Assembly: GCF_901933205.1 (NCBI RefSeq)
Contig: NC_044571.1
Span: 76,261,689-76,325,688, forward strand
DNA: 64,000 nt
Reading direction: 5' to 3'
Source of the DNA: Camarhynchus parvulus
Taxonomy: Eukaryota > Chordata > Aves > Passeriformes > Thraupidae
Within the stretch, counting starts at the first letter, position 1, and each line of letters starts with the position of its first letter. Position numbers and translations under genes: made by a program. A model generated the notes under the pieces. The model ran no database searches. It was not told the DNA's origin and was given only the letters and a program-made list of their open reading frames with translations. Positions 13,001-28,000 of this stretch are shown here, piece by piece.

Positions 13001-16000
13001 ACCTTATTGGGTAGATTCCAGATGAGAAAAATGCATTTTCCATTTCCTTACTTCCTATTTTGGTTGTTTTGAGCCCATAAGGATAAATACACTAGCAGTC
13101 ACATCAGTACACATCAGATCATAAATTCTTTTGCTTGACTACACACAGTCAACAATACCTGAGACTCTAATAACCATAATAGTAATAATAACTGTTTTGA
13201 AAGATAAACAAGCTTTAAAAGTATGCTCCTGCCCTGATGACTTTTCAGTCTAGCAAGACAAAGCCAGAAGAGGAATGAATGAGGAAAAACATATGAATCT
13301 CTCTCAGATGACTCACCAGTTAATATTATCCTACAGGAAGAAGAAAGTTTTATAGAGCCCTGGAGATGGAAGACTCAAAACCAAACCTGAGTAAAACATA
13401 CTGGTCTGGTCTGAGCAAGACATTCCAGGTGGTTTGGGATGCAAAATATAGCATGCAAATAAAAAAAGAAGAATGACTGGAAAAGAATATTTAATCATAT
13501 ATTTGGGAAGGGACCATGGGTCTAGAGTGCTTCAAAACATCAGTCTGCTCCGATTGAAGTCCCAGCCTGGCACCTAGAGATCCTGCTGAAAGGTTGAGCC
13601 TTTTGCTGTCACCTACTCCTTCCCATTTTCTAATGAAAATTCTTCTTCTAATGCAGTTTCTCACTTCAGGAGACTTAACTTTCTGTGTAGGTCTAAATCA
13701 AAGTCAAGAATATGTAGAGTCAGGGATTATACGCTGGTGCATTTCTGTACAGAATCTGAAATAAACAGACCTCAGGCCTGACTGACTTATCTAACTGTAG
13801 CATTTGTGAAAATACGAAAAAAGCTTCTTCAGCCTTTTCAAGTGTACACTAGATTAGTGACAGAGACTGGTTTCACTGTACACAGTAGCTTAATACCACA
13901 GTAAGGGAAACTGATGAATAATAAACTTCAAATCAGGAAATAGGAAGACAGAAGTCAAAGTAACTCTGTAATCGGAAAAAGAGAACACAGGCTGGACAGG
14001 GCATCAAATTTTGGTCTTCCTTGTTCAATCCTAACACACATACTGTGGTCTCTTGTTTTTCTGACTAGAAAAGTCCCTTAGTGTTACAGGAGCATATACT
14101 CATGTATACAAAGAGAGAAAACAGGTCAAATAATGCATTAAAACGAGGACACACAACTCATTAGAGACCTGTTGCATCATACAAAGTCAGAAAGCAGGGT
14201 TGCAAACACTGAATATAAGAAGAAACTAAGTAGGACCAGACCACCGTGGCAGTAAAATCTCAAGTGCAGCATTACCTGCTGCAATACAGAAAACAATGTG
14301 AGACTGCAAAACCATACAGGTATTTTTGATCTGCCACCTGTGCAAAAAACCACAGCGGGCAACAGGTGCCTGAAGCAGGGATGAAGTTACTTACATTCTA
14401 TAATGCATAGGTAAGCAGTAGCTTGAAATTTATCTTAGCAGGGTAAATTACCCATGCAGAGTCCAACACTGTCTTGACTTGAGTATTTCTGGTATCAAAC
14501 CAGGAAGCTTAAAAATAGTTTCTCTGCCTTACACTTGGTCCTGCATACATTCATTAGTTACCAGAGTTATGAACACAGGAGGCATTTCTACTGCATGATC
14601 GAAGTTGTAATTACCATGATTTCTACATACTTCAGAACCAAAAAAAACCCCAAAACAACAAAGTCTAATCTACAGTTTTAAAATCAGCCTTCATGTTCAT
14701 AAAATGCAGCTAAATAATAGCTGGTTCTGAATTGAAAAATCACACTCAGACTTAAGCAGCACTATAAGAACAGCTGAGCTATTACTGATTTCTTCCTCAT
14801 TCTGCCTGCTAACCTCCCTTTTTCCATTTTCCTTGCTCCTGTTGCTCTTCTGCCTTCTTATGAAGGCTGAAGTATAGGAGCTATTCAGCCTTTCAGTGTT
14901 TTCAGCTTTGTTATCCCCTCTCAACATCCATTACCAAACTGCTACTTTTTCCTTTGTCAGATTTTTGCTTCTTACATGCATTTTATGTACAGATGGCACA
15001 GGCTCTGAAGGAACAACAGAGGAGAGTTTGAAAGAAGGAAGAAATACAAAATAAGAAAAGGAACAGCGTTGAAGATGAAATGAGGAAGGACTGGTGAAGC
15101 AGTCATTGCTTTCAACTTAGGGCACTGGCTTAAGAACATTCCAGACCCTTCTTTTATATTTTTTTCCTTAAATTATTGCCCTGATCTTTTCACACCCCTT
15201 TCGTCCCCTGCCATCCTCCTTCTTGTTCATTTTACAGTTCATGGTACTACACAAAACAAGAGCCTTGATTCCTGAAAGCTGCTTCTCTCACAAAATCAGT
15301 AGGCCTTTGCAGGAGAGCTTTTTCTTTCCCTCTCCTGCTAGATCTGCCAGAGAGGATGGACACATTCCATGGCCAAACATTTCAGCATGTTGGCATCTTC
15401 CTTTACCTCTGTGCTACTTTAGGCTACTACTTCTGGATTCATGGATTGACATCTCTTTTTCATGGCTCAACGGTTCTGGTAAGTTATGGGTTTATCAGTG
15501 AGTAAAGCTCTAAATCTCTGCTCTGTCTCAAAGAATTTTAAATGTTGGGATAGTGAGAAGAGAGACAGATGTTTTCATACATCTATTTACTTATCTGCTT
15601 TGTCTATTAATTGTAAGGAAAGTAGTAATGTACAGAAGATACTGCTTCCTAGACAAACACTTACTAGAAAATTCTAAATTCATTTAATATAAAAATGAAT
15701 CAAATTAATGAAGTAAATGCAAACAATTGTGAAGAAAATGCCAATACTTTCTGCTGCACACTACCAAGAAGAAAGGTCAACAGTTTCTCCAGACAGACAC
15801 CGAGACATGGAAGGTGTGATGGTAAAGACAGAAATCCTGATCAAGTTAATCTTGAACTTTCTAAAGTAGATGTTATTCCAGACCTGCCTATATGAGCAAA
15901 TTACCATCAACTAGCAGGTTTGCTACTCTGCTGAAGCCATTCCATACAAACAGCTGTATGGAGAAAATACAGCACCCTCATCTTAATTTAAATACAGGTA

Positions 16001-19000
16001 ATTTTCTCTTGTGTCTGTGTCCTTAAGCAGACAGCTGACCTGAGCCTCTCTCACTATTCCCCCAGGTGAGAGAATAACCAGACTGGCTGCTATTCTCTGT
16101 GAAATTTAGCTTTCTTTTGAAGAAAGGATGAACTTTGTAAACCAAAAAAAATTTCACATGCCACATGATGCTGTCCAAAAGACACAGAACAAAGCTCCAA
16201 CACTTATTTTCAATCCTGAGGCCAGCAAAACAGAAAGGATTTTACAGAACGTCGAACAGTTTGTAGCACTTACCGTCCTGAAGAAACTTGTTTAAGTGAA
16301 CCAGCACTTTCGAACAACTGCGCTCTTGCAGCCACTCTGAAAATAAATGCAAAGCCTTGCTTTACACTGCACACACTAGTTTCACTTCTAATCATCTAAA
16401 GACATGGACACATTTGAATTTTCTTTTTTTTAATTATTCATTTACATTCCTCTTTACCAGACTTTTTAAGGGTGTAACCTAACTGGGGCAACAGACTTCC
16501 ACATGCTCCAGTGCCATGCAGAGTTACCAAGGGAAACCTCAACCTCTTGTGTTTAAAACTGTATTCATGGATGGCCAATATATTGAAAATGCTTTTACTG
16601 AAAGTCTATCACTATCATGCTGGAACTCTGAGCTGTGCAGAATTCTCTGTTTAAGTAAGACACAGGAGTCTGTGAAATGACTACAGTGATCCCTTCCAGA
16701 TACAAAGCGGAGAGGCTGAATGATATCCTGCAGTATTTGAAAAACTTCTTGATGCTCTGCAGATCTGGAAATATTTGTTCATTGGGACAGAGATATTCTG
16801 GGTCAAAGTTAGATCAGGAGAGATCTTCTGACTTTTCAGTCTTCTGAAAGCAGTGAGAAACATTATTAACCCAAATCTCAATAGGCTAAATCATAATCTC
16901 TATCGCTTAGAACTATCTTCCTTTCAGCATTAAAGAAATAAAACTAAACAAAAAACAAAACAAATCAAATGCCAGCTGTTAAAAATCTACTATTTATCAT
17001 GCAGCAACTGAAGACACTTCAGAGCTGAAGGTTTGTTTTGTTTTCTTTTTCCTTCCTCCAATTTTGGACTTCCACAAATAAAATCTGATGATTTTTCTGA
17101 GATAACAGCACAGACAGTAAATAGCATTTCTGCTACTTTCTGAAATATTAAATTCCAGAAGAACCAGAGATAGTAATACTAATCATTTTCCTAGGAAACA
17201 TTTCTACCTTATCTCCAGTCTAATAAAGTCAATGGTAGTCTTTCAACTGACTTAAACAGACTTCATGCCATCTCCTTTGTTAACAATTTTAACAAAACTA
17301 GATAAATAATTAACAAATACAGAAATGTTCAAATCAAGTATTCATGCATACTTTTTCAATTACATATGAACGTTTCTGGAATCACTTTATAATACACAAT
17401 ACTGTAACAACACAAATCTCCAAAGGGCCTTAATGACTTACACAGATCCCGGTCTTTGATAGCCATTACTGGATGCAGTATCTAATCTTAATCTCCTGCA
17501 CATTTTGGGAGGCAAATCAGGGTTTGGTGGAGCCTTTAGTGTATCTTTGGTATCTGCTGAAGATAAGCTCTGTATAGATCCACTGCAGCTTTTGCTACCT
17601 ACAGAAAACATCAAATTATAGGGAACATTAAAGCTGATTTGAATTTGTAACAAAACATGTATAACTGTGCAAAGCAAAGGTTGTGCTGTTGTTGTTGAGG
17701 TTTTTTTTCCTTTTTTTAGGAGTCAAAACAGGTAGAGAAACTACTTACTAAGAGCAAAAAAACCATCTTTCAGGTGAAAAGCCAAGAGAAAAGAATCAAC
17801 AGAAAAAATGAGGAAATGACACTAAAATTGAGAAGGCTAAAAAATTACATTGCAATGGCTAGATAGTACAATCACTAAAAAGTGACAATAAAAGCATTCA
17901 TAAAGCAGCACTTTGCATAAAATTGAAAAAAAAATCACAGGGAAATGGTTCTCAGGAAGTCAACTGATCAAAGCAGTGTGAAATCAGACCACAATGAATT
18001 AACATTTCGATATCTGCAAAAGGTTCATGCAGTTTAAAAAATATACTTAAGAGTAAATGACCATGATTTGCCTTAATCAATTGCTACTGTAACTTGATAA
18101 AGCAAATCTATATGTTTACAGACTGTACAGCACACAAAAGAAGTCCTTTTAATGAATATAAACCATGTCCACATGCGTTCTTCCAGATGACTTATCAGCG
18201 GATTACTGCCTTGTTTCCACGGATGTTCTGCAAGATGAAAACTGCATCTGCTTCTCTCCTTATGCCAAAGACCAAGCAATGCTTAATAATGCTTTACACA
18301 CTGTCATAATACAGAGATCCCAAAATACAAGCACAATACCTCTAATATTAATATTTCTAATCTATAGTATTATTCTGTATCAAATTATAGTTGAATCGTA
18401 GGAGGACAGAGAGTGATCTAAATTTGAGAAACATTTTTTTTAAGTTGTGTGAACTGTGCAGGTTATAAGCAATGGAAATATCTCAGAAGCAGTTTGAAAA
18501 CTGAAACAACATACCACAAAAATTAAAAACAAGCATACAAACAAGACTAATGAGTATCACTAGCTTTCAGACCGAGCTCTTGTTTTCTGACGCATTAGTT
18601 AACACTGATGTGATAAAAGACTTTGGAAATTACCTTCAGCTGATGGAATTGATCTAAGGGAAGATGCTGAAGACCTTTTTAGCCCAGACACACTGTAGGA
18701 ACTCTTTTTGGTCAGGTCTGTTGGTGGAGAGGCATTTTCTGGTCCAGTGACAGAAGCTACACTTTGGCAGTCTGATTCCACATCTGTTTTGGTTGCATCC
18801 TCCTTTGATGAGGATTCTGGACTTGTAGTCCACAGGCCTGAACTTTTCTGGCCATTTGAAGAAGATGGAGAAGCAATCCATGGAATCCCTCCTGATTTCT
18901 CCCGTGGCTGTGAGGGCGTGCACTTGGTGGTGCTGTTCTGCTCAGAGGAGTGAGAAGACAGAGATTCGATGCTGCCCATGGGAGTGCTGTCGGGGCTACT

Positions 19001-22000
19001 GCTGTACGAGTCACCTAGGGAGGAGGCAGGGGAAGGGAGAGAGAGTGAAAAACATAGTCTGCATTTTCTAATCATGTACATTTCTTTCATGCCACTTTTA
19101 GCTCTTTTATACCTTATTTGTTATCAATTCATTAATCTGTGGTTTCCTGCAGAAAGAACAAAACTTTTTTTTATTTACAATTTAAATACTCATCTTGCCC
19201 ATTAGTCCCTTAAGGTCACAAGATTGGCTAATGTATTTTTTGTCAGATGCATTTTCTGTAATTTTTTATCATTCCCTACCATATGAAACCTTTATCTCTT
19301 TTCTCACCCCATACAGATTTCCTTTATTTCCTGCAATATAATTGTGTCCATGCTTCATTCAAATGATGACTTAAAACCATCTTGTACTCTGAAAATGTTA
19401 TTGCCAGAATCTTTGGCTCCCTCTTACCCACCACACCTAGAGATATTTAGTAAGAAGAGTACTTCTGCTTCTACCTCAGTGTTTCAGGGCACAAGTGAGA
19501 TACTAATTGGAACTTTACACAAGTGCTGAGTTTCAGCTAATAAGCAAAACACAAATGGAGAGCTGTTGGATCAGACCTAGTGGCAATCAAACTGCCACCA
19601 AATGTAGCATCACATAAGTCATACAATCATTTGGGTTACAAAAGACCCCCAAGATCATTGAATCCAACCTTTCACTGAACACCACCATGTCAACTGAAGC
19701 ATGGCATTGATTGCCATGTCATTTCTTGAATACTTTGAGGGGTGGAGACTCCACCACTTCCCTGGTAAGTCTGTTTCAATGCTTGACAAGCCTTTCAGTG
19801 TGGAAATTCTTCCAGCCTGAAGATCTCCTGGCATAGCCTGAAGAAGCTTGCATACACTCTGTGAAATACTTGCACAGAAATATCCCCTTTTTCATATTGG
19901 TATTCATTCATTGCAGCTACACAGTGAAAAACACCTGAAACTTGCCCAGTTTATCCTCTGGCGGGTGTAACTGACTTTTCCTTTGTAACTTCTTACTTGG
20001 GACCCCATGTCATTCATACTGGCAATCCATGTGCAGGGAGTTATTGTTATTTAGTGTTTAAAGTCTGCCTGGCAGGAAACAAGAACATAGGCCTATGGAA
20101 AGTGCAGCAGCAGTGCAAGAATATACTGAGGATAGACTTCTTAACATTTCAGACTTCAGAATTACTACAGATCCTCAAGAACAGATGCACTTTAGCTGTT
20201 GTCTAACTTACTGATTCAGTCTCATATAAATCTTTTTGAGGAATCAAGGGACACAGAAATTCTTTAGGAAGTCTGTTGCAGTAGTGCAATTGTTAAAAAC
20301 TTAAGCTTTTATAAAGTTTCAATACTCCTTACAAGTCCAGCCAGTAAGTAAAAAAGTGGTGACCCAAATGGATGAGAATGAATGAAGTAAAACTTTTTAA
20401 TTACATCTATATAAAATTAAGTAAGCATTCTAAACAAGCAGTTGATTATAGATAAAACTCCCTGCTGTTAAACAGTAAGCCATATGATGAGTATACTGCT
20501 TCTCCCAGGAATATTCAAGTTGGTTTCCATTCCAGAAAACCTAAGAAAGTTTCAGTGGTTTTGGCAGCTGAGGCAGTGGCTGACTTTGAAGGAATGACCA
20601 CAGTTTCATGCATGTGAAAAAAGCCAAGTGATGGTTTTGATCTCCTATCCTTTACTGAATTACGTTTGTTATCGAGGATATAATGTTTAAATTGAACACT
20701 GTTATGCAACACAAGACTTACCTATAACCAAACATTTTTCCTCACTCAGAAGTGAGGAATGAAGCCAGTCAAGAGTGCTGCTGTGACTCACAGAGGTTAA
20801 AAAGCTGATGATCATTGGAATACAGTAGCTATAGGATAATATTCAGGCAAAGTTAAAAGATGACATAAAAAGCAAGATAACCAGTATGGAATGACAAACT
20901 TACTGTCAGGATCTGCTAGACATGGCGTGTACCTTCCTTTGGGTTTACGTGAGCCTGTGGAGAGACAAATTGCTCTTGTTCTTCTTGAACTCGATCGGGA
21001 CTGAGGCTGGGGAAGAGGAATATTGGGATCTGGTGCAGTGTGAAATATCTGCATGATTAGAAAAAGAGAAAAAATGACATTAAACAACAGAGATACTCTT
21101 ACACTTTCATTATTAATCCATTTGTTTTCCTCCCCACTATGCTTGAAATTAACACTATCATAGTCTCACACATTACAAAAGAGTAAAGGCAGAGAATATA
21201 AGCTTTGCTTTGATCTCATTTTACAACTCAAGAACCCCAATACTGAGCTGTACTTAATATTTGTATTAATTTGTTGAAATAGATTTATTTTCTATCTCTT
21301 GTTAAGAAGGGCTTAACAGTTGAAATTGTAAAACAAAATAGGTGCCTACTAATGACTCTTCTCCAAGAAGTAACATATTTTTTAAATATTATGACAAAGT
21401 TGATTTTTTTTTTGCTCTGTGTTCCAGAGAAAGTTTTTATACATCACAGAAATATGTCACAGTCGTAACTTATCACAATCAAATCTGGGTTTCAGAAAGT
21501 TTTATTAGATCAAAAAAGTCAAGTTTAATGAGGAACAACTTTACGTTTAAGGCATCTCCTGCTTCTTATCTTTTACATACCAGTGCTGCCACTGGTCAAT
21601 TTTGCACTTCATTGCTGCAGAAAAAACCCATTTTTTTACCATGCTATGCCAGAAGGCATCTCTGAAAGGATTTCTGGGCCCTCTAGCTATAGGGCTTTCC
21701 CAAAAGAAGATGAAACAAACCACGAAAAGACACCTTTGTGCCATTCATAGAAGTGGAAGAAAGCAAATATACTTCTATAGCAGGAAATACTTGGATGGAC
21801 ATCTTGAGATGCTCTTGGAGTACATTAAAACTGTGGTAAGCACTAGTGAGTAGCACATCAATATAAAAACATTTCTGCAGACAGTGAAATAGAGCAGGAG
21901 TGGCTTTGGTTGTGCAGTCAGTCTTTGTGCTGAACGAGCTCTCCTTTTCTGGAGAAGAAATTCAGTATTGGAAAAATGCAATATATATGTTTTGCAATCA

Positions 22001-25000
22001 GAGCCAAGAAGTCTATCAGGTTCATAGCCATTTTGAGGAGTCCTTATGAAATATGATACCAAGCTGTACTGTCAGCACCTACTGATCCACCAGTGCAGGG
22101 TATCTTGGTATTGACTGGGAACTGCCTCTTAGCTGAGTACTATGCGATGAAAGAAATTCAAAATTTTTTCACTTTGTTTTGTCAGTCATCAGACAAGATG
22201 ACATAACTCAACTAAGATTCCCAGAATAAAATTCCTTTTGAGTACTAAGTAAAGGAGGTCTTGAATGTTCGGCTGAATTCTGAAATCCAATAGTTTAAAA
22301 TTAAAACAAAAAATCTGGGGAGCTTTCAGTGAAGCTGATACCAGCAATGGCAGTGACTGAAAGTAAGTGTGTAAGATTTCCTGCTCAAGTCCTTCTCAAC
22401 CCTTCTAGTGACTAATCACCACTATGGAGCTGACATGTCCCCTAAGGACAGCAATGGCCAGAAACACTCTGACCTGATGCACTCAGAGAGGAATCCCTGC
22501 ATTCACCCAGAGTGAACCTTCATACAACCGTAGCAAGAAAGAGCTGAAACAGCCAGGAGCAAAGTTATGACCTTCTGTTTCTAGACTCAGGAAGCAATAT
22601 TCAGAAAGCAACTGAAGATTCAGAGCAATGCCTTCAAAGCATGGAAAATTATGTCTCGGATCTGTACCTTGCAGAGCCATGAAAGACTTTCTAGGAATAT
22701 AGATTCATAGCATAGAGTGGGAAGAAGCTATTATTTCTATTAATGACCTTCTACACATTTTGGACTCTATTCTTAAAGACTTATTGATGGTAATGAAAAT
22801 TAGAACTTAGTTCCACTTCATAGCAAAACAGATGATGTCTTTCTACCTTTTCATAATGCTCTATCAGAATTTCAACGACGATATTCTGAAACTTAATGTT
22901 CATCATAGCAGCCACGGTTTCTTCTTGTGCTCTCATCAGAGTTGGTCCAAAGATAACACCAAGGTTGGATACAGTCATTAGATTTTGTTGACTGTGCAAT
23001 GATACCCTTTAAATGAACACAAACAATATGTGATTTAATTACTGTGCTAAACTACAATTTTAACAGGCAAAAACTTGCTAAGACTACTCTTTTTACAAGA
23101 TTCCAATTTCATGCCCCTCTTTAAAATACATTTTTAAAACATCCACTTATGTTAAAATCAAAATACAATGTAGTACAACTACTATGTTTCCATTAAGGCT
23201 ATCATGCAATAATTTAATGGATAATGAGTATGTCCTCCTAGAGTAGTATTTCAGTTCCTGATACACCTGACAGGGAAAGGCAACTGTATTTGGAGTTCTA
23301 TACAGAGAGATTCAGAACACCTACAGCTTGAAGTCTTAGGGCAAGCACTATCTCTCTCCAATGATTATGCAGGTCCTTACATACTTTCAACTGGTGCTGT
23401 GTGGTAACAGAGATCTATCATATACCTTAGTGTTCATGTAAAGGAATGAAGCTTAGTTACTGAAAACACTTAATTTGCAATAGGATCTCTTTATCAATTT
23501 GATGAAAACATGAGATCAATGGATTAAGTGAAATTATTGTTTCTGTGTGATAGATAACATTAGATGATCATAATGACATCTGGCTTTAAAATATATTAAC
23601 CTTTAACTTCTGTATATTCTGTTATCACATACTTTACCTTTTCAGGTTTTTTTTCTTTTTAATGTAGAATTTAAAAGCTTCATTTTCCCAATAATTTATC
23701 AGATAGTTAAATCTCAATCAGTAATATTCAATGCCCCATTTCTCTACTTACTACTAAGATTTGCCGATTAAAAACTGTATCATCATAGATCCTTTGAAAA
23801 AACTGCCAGTGATTCCCCAGTCACAGCTGCCCTATTGCCTAATTTCTGAGGAATATTATGCCAAGTCAGGATTTTAAAATCACTTTAATGCCTAATCTTA
23901 TTGAATCTGCTACCAAACTGAACTTATTAATGAGGCACTGGGTCCCATTTTCCTCTTCCTTCTCACTGCCATCTGCTACTATGGTCAAGCTGAGCATTTT
24001 TAGCCATTTCCTACACAATTAAAATAACTCTTGCAACTTTTAAAATTAAGAAATAGTAAAATCTATAAAACATTCCCTTCATATTTGGGGCAGGAAGATT
24101 TTAGCACCCCAATTAAATCAAAAAGTAGGAGAAATATGTGAAAGGGTTTTGTATAGGATGCAGCACAATTATAAACTGCAGGAAAACAAATGCCTATCTT
24201 CTTAGATATTTCTTACATTGCTTCAATAAGTTATCTCAAAACTTTCCAAAATGTTACCTCAGACAAACACACTGGCAAAGATTTGGAAGCCATATCATGA
24301 AAATGACTCCACTGTTAAAGCACATTTTTAGCTTTATCTAACTTTCTCTGAAACAGATCTTATGTTTATCTTAGATGACTAAGGGTGTTTTGGGAAGTCC
24401 GCTAGTATTTTAATGAAACTGGAATGTTGAATAACTCAACTCTAGATATGCTATAAAAAACTTAAAAAAACCCCCTCCCTTTGCAATGTTACTCTGCTGT
24501 GTGCTGCATAGTAACTGTAGAGGTCTGTTATACAAATACTACAATCTTATAGTAAAGAGAGAAGGTAGTGTTTGTCTGGTGTTTGGGTTTCCTTGGTTAC
24601 AAATTTGGGAGCTTGGTTAATAAAAGAAATGGCGAATTCAATAACACTGCAGCAGGAAAGGGCTTTCTACAATGCATTTCAAAGGCTCAATTTCTTGCAA
24701 AAGAGAAAGAACCCAGGGCTGTAAATGGATCATTTTGATAGCCACTTTGCCCTGACCTACTCCTACTGGCGCTGAGCTACAGCACAGACACAAGCTGAGG
24801 TAATCACGCATTTCAGATAGCTGTAGGGCATTCATGGAAATGCCATTGCTTTCTCCTCAGAATCTCTTCATTTGATGTATCACCAGCAAATCTATGATAC
24901 TGCCAGACTACAGACTCCCAACTGCCTACCACAGAAAAGCATTATGTTGTTAAATCATACTAAAGAATGATTCATTCTTTACAGTAGACATAATTTGACT

Positions 25001-28000
25001 AGATAGGTTTAAAAACCAAAAAATGAGCTACCCATGTGAAAGTAACACCAAACTTGCCATGTTTGCCTAGTTACTGACTATGTATCCATGCAGTATCATG
25101 TCTCTGTGGGGTGCTTTTTAGGATGCTTAGGTGCTTTTTTGCCAGTTTTGTTTGTTTGTCTCCAGTATGATCTACATCCCACATCTGATCCTATTTAAAT
25201 TTGCATGGTAACACAAAAGTCAAGCTAGGCAAAGATGTAAAGACTTAAACCAAGAAAAAAATAACATTATCCTTATTCTATAACCCAGAGCTACAGTATT
25301 TTAACTTTGCTGCAAAAGCATTTATAAAGGAACTGAACAGCTAAAAGAAATGTAGGGAAGGAATTATGCACTTTGAAATTGGGTTTTCAACAAAAGAATG
25401 ATGAAAACAGGAGGTTGGATTTTTTTCCCAAATTTTCCCATTTCCATAAAATTAGGCACTTTACCTGCCATTTATCTATTCTTTGAAAAATTTCCACACA
25501 GTGGTAGGAAAAAGATGAGGGAGGAAGATGGCTAATACACTCAAGAGACTAATTTTAATTTCAGTCTCATTAGAATTGCTAGCATAAACAACAAGTTGGC
25601 AAATTATATGGAAATTAGAAGGGGTGAATTTTATGTTGGAAAGAAAAGTACTGAAGGCATTCAGTGTAAAATTAAGATTACATCTCTATGAAATGAGAAT
25701 CTCAACAAAGATGAGAAAAGTAAAAGTTAAAGAGAACAATTAAATAAGGGAATACTACAGGTATGCTTTACTTTGGAATTGCATCTGAGATCACACTAAG
25801 AATAAAGAGAAAAGAAATGAAAAGAAGAAAGTAATCCTTGTCTAACAGTAATTGCCCTGACAAATAAGACTGTTCCTATGCTTATATATTCCTCTAATTT
25901 TGAAGCTTCCAGCCCAGCAGCTTTTACAAAATTGTTAATCCTTCATTAAATACTTTTTTGAGGGTTCCGAGGGAGTAGATATTGTATTTTTTAGATAATT
26001 AAACAATTCTGTGAGTAAAGAAACTTATGAAACTTTTTTTCCATCTGGCTCTCTGTGTCAGCCCAAGTACAACGAGAGGCAAAGTCTGCCTAATCAGGTT
26101 TTGCAATGAATGCATTTACAGCAGCTTGCTATAATGCTAGTTCTCCAGGGCTAATGACATAATGGGCTAAACCAATTTTTTTAGGGCTAAATGATTTCCT
26201 GTCAAAGAAATGTTCAAAGTTCTCATTTCTATAGCAGGAAGCAAAACTGCATTAGGTTCCACTGTAGACAGCCTGTAGCTTACTGCAGCCTGTAGCTCAA
26301 GCTGTGATCAAAAAAGCAAAACATCTGGGATGTAGTGAATGGAATGAACACAACATGGACTCTTCTCATGTCTTCTAAATGTCTGAGTCATGTGAGCCTT
26401 ATCTGAAGAAATACTGTTTCACTATTCACATTCCCAGATGACTGATAAATGTACTGATACAGCATCCTAAATTAGAAAGAATAATACATATTCAAAAGTA
26501 CTGAGCAAATACTAGCAAAACCTAACCAAAGATGTACAGAAACTTAACAGAATAAATACTTGTCTTTTTTTTTATCTCGCAGTGTATGCCAAGTGTAATT
26601 TTCTGAAAACACAAGGTCACCAAATTAAAGAAATGCAAAATGTTTTCTATCTGACAATTAAAAATGAAGGGAATATTAATGGAGATTGAAAAGTTGGACA
26701 TCTATGTAGATATCAAAAATATAAATGAAAATACTTCAAATTAGTGCTTTCAAGTGATACTACACTTCAGACTTGCTAGAGAGAAAAATAAGATCAAACA
26801 TGAAGAACAGGAATTATCATATCATCTATCTCATTCTATCTCCTTTCTAATCTATCTCATTTCTAAAATACTCTGGCACTTTGAGACAGATTCAAACCAG
26901 TTTTCCATCAGCCTCGGCCTACTGTTAGATGTTTCTTCTATTTAATTGGTTGTAAGTCCTGTAGTAAAAGCATGAATGAAAACATTGACTAGGTTTATTT
27001 TATAAACATAGTTTGCCATCTTGGTAACTCTTAGTGGTTTTATTCTGTTTCTACAGAGAGTATGATTTCATTGAGAACAACATTTTAGAAATCAAATGTA
27101 ATTTTGAGTGTCATTGTTTCAATGCAGAGAATGGATTAAGCAACACTGACAAATTACAAGCAAAAATGATAACATCTTACAATAATACCAAAGAGAAAAA
27201 TAAAAAATAATTACTTGACCAAGTGCTTAATAAGGATGTCCAGCATCTCTCTGTTCTTCTCTGGTAATTTATGCACAAGTGCATGCACTGCCTCAACTCT
27301 GTAGTTCTGATCATCTGACTCTATTAAACAGAAAACAAAATTTTGATAAATCAGAACATGTGCTAAGAAGTGACTACAAATGGCATCAGTGCCTGTATAC
27401 TAACACAAACATGCATCAAGAGGAGCCAAACAAAATTAGCTTTCAAATGCTGAGGAAAATTTGATTATATTTATTACACTGTGAAATCTGTATTTCAAGG
27501 AACTCGCCTAAAGCAATTACGATCAATATTGGAACCAACAAATTAATGGCAGTATTGACTTGATGTGCCACTTCAGTGAAGCTTAAGATTTAATCTAAGA
27601 AATATAGATTAAATAGCTAAAATTATTTTGTGTCTTTTATTCTTATAAAGACAAGAGAAAATGGAGAAATATCTTCAAATTCTAAACTGAAGTCATTAGA
27701 AAAATGATCTCTGCTATCTCTGTATCCATGTATCTCTGTATCCACGTGAAAAGGAGTTCACTTTTGTCCTTTCTGATTTCTCAAGGCAAGCTAGGAAAAT
27801 AAAGGTCCCAGATTAGAGGGACGAATGTTACAAAAAAATTATCAGCCTATATAAAACAAACAAGCAAACATCTCAATGAGGGTTCAAAACTTCATGCAGA
27901 AGCCAGTCACACAGAACAACTAAAAAGATCAGAACAAACCACTGAACAGCTTCATCTAGTGTGACTTCTCTGTTTTGAGGGCTGGATCACTCCATATTAG

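Noticed and set aside
17436..17447. Alternative donor two bases earlier in the 157-nt exon
   Set aside because: gtgtaa is weaker than gtaagt and would put the next exon out of frame.
18708..18953. Open frames on both strands over the 381-nt exon
   Set aside because: They are shadows of the ARHGAP42 Ser-rich exon in other frames.
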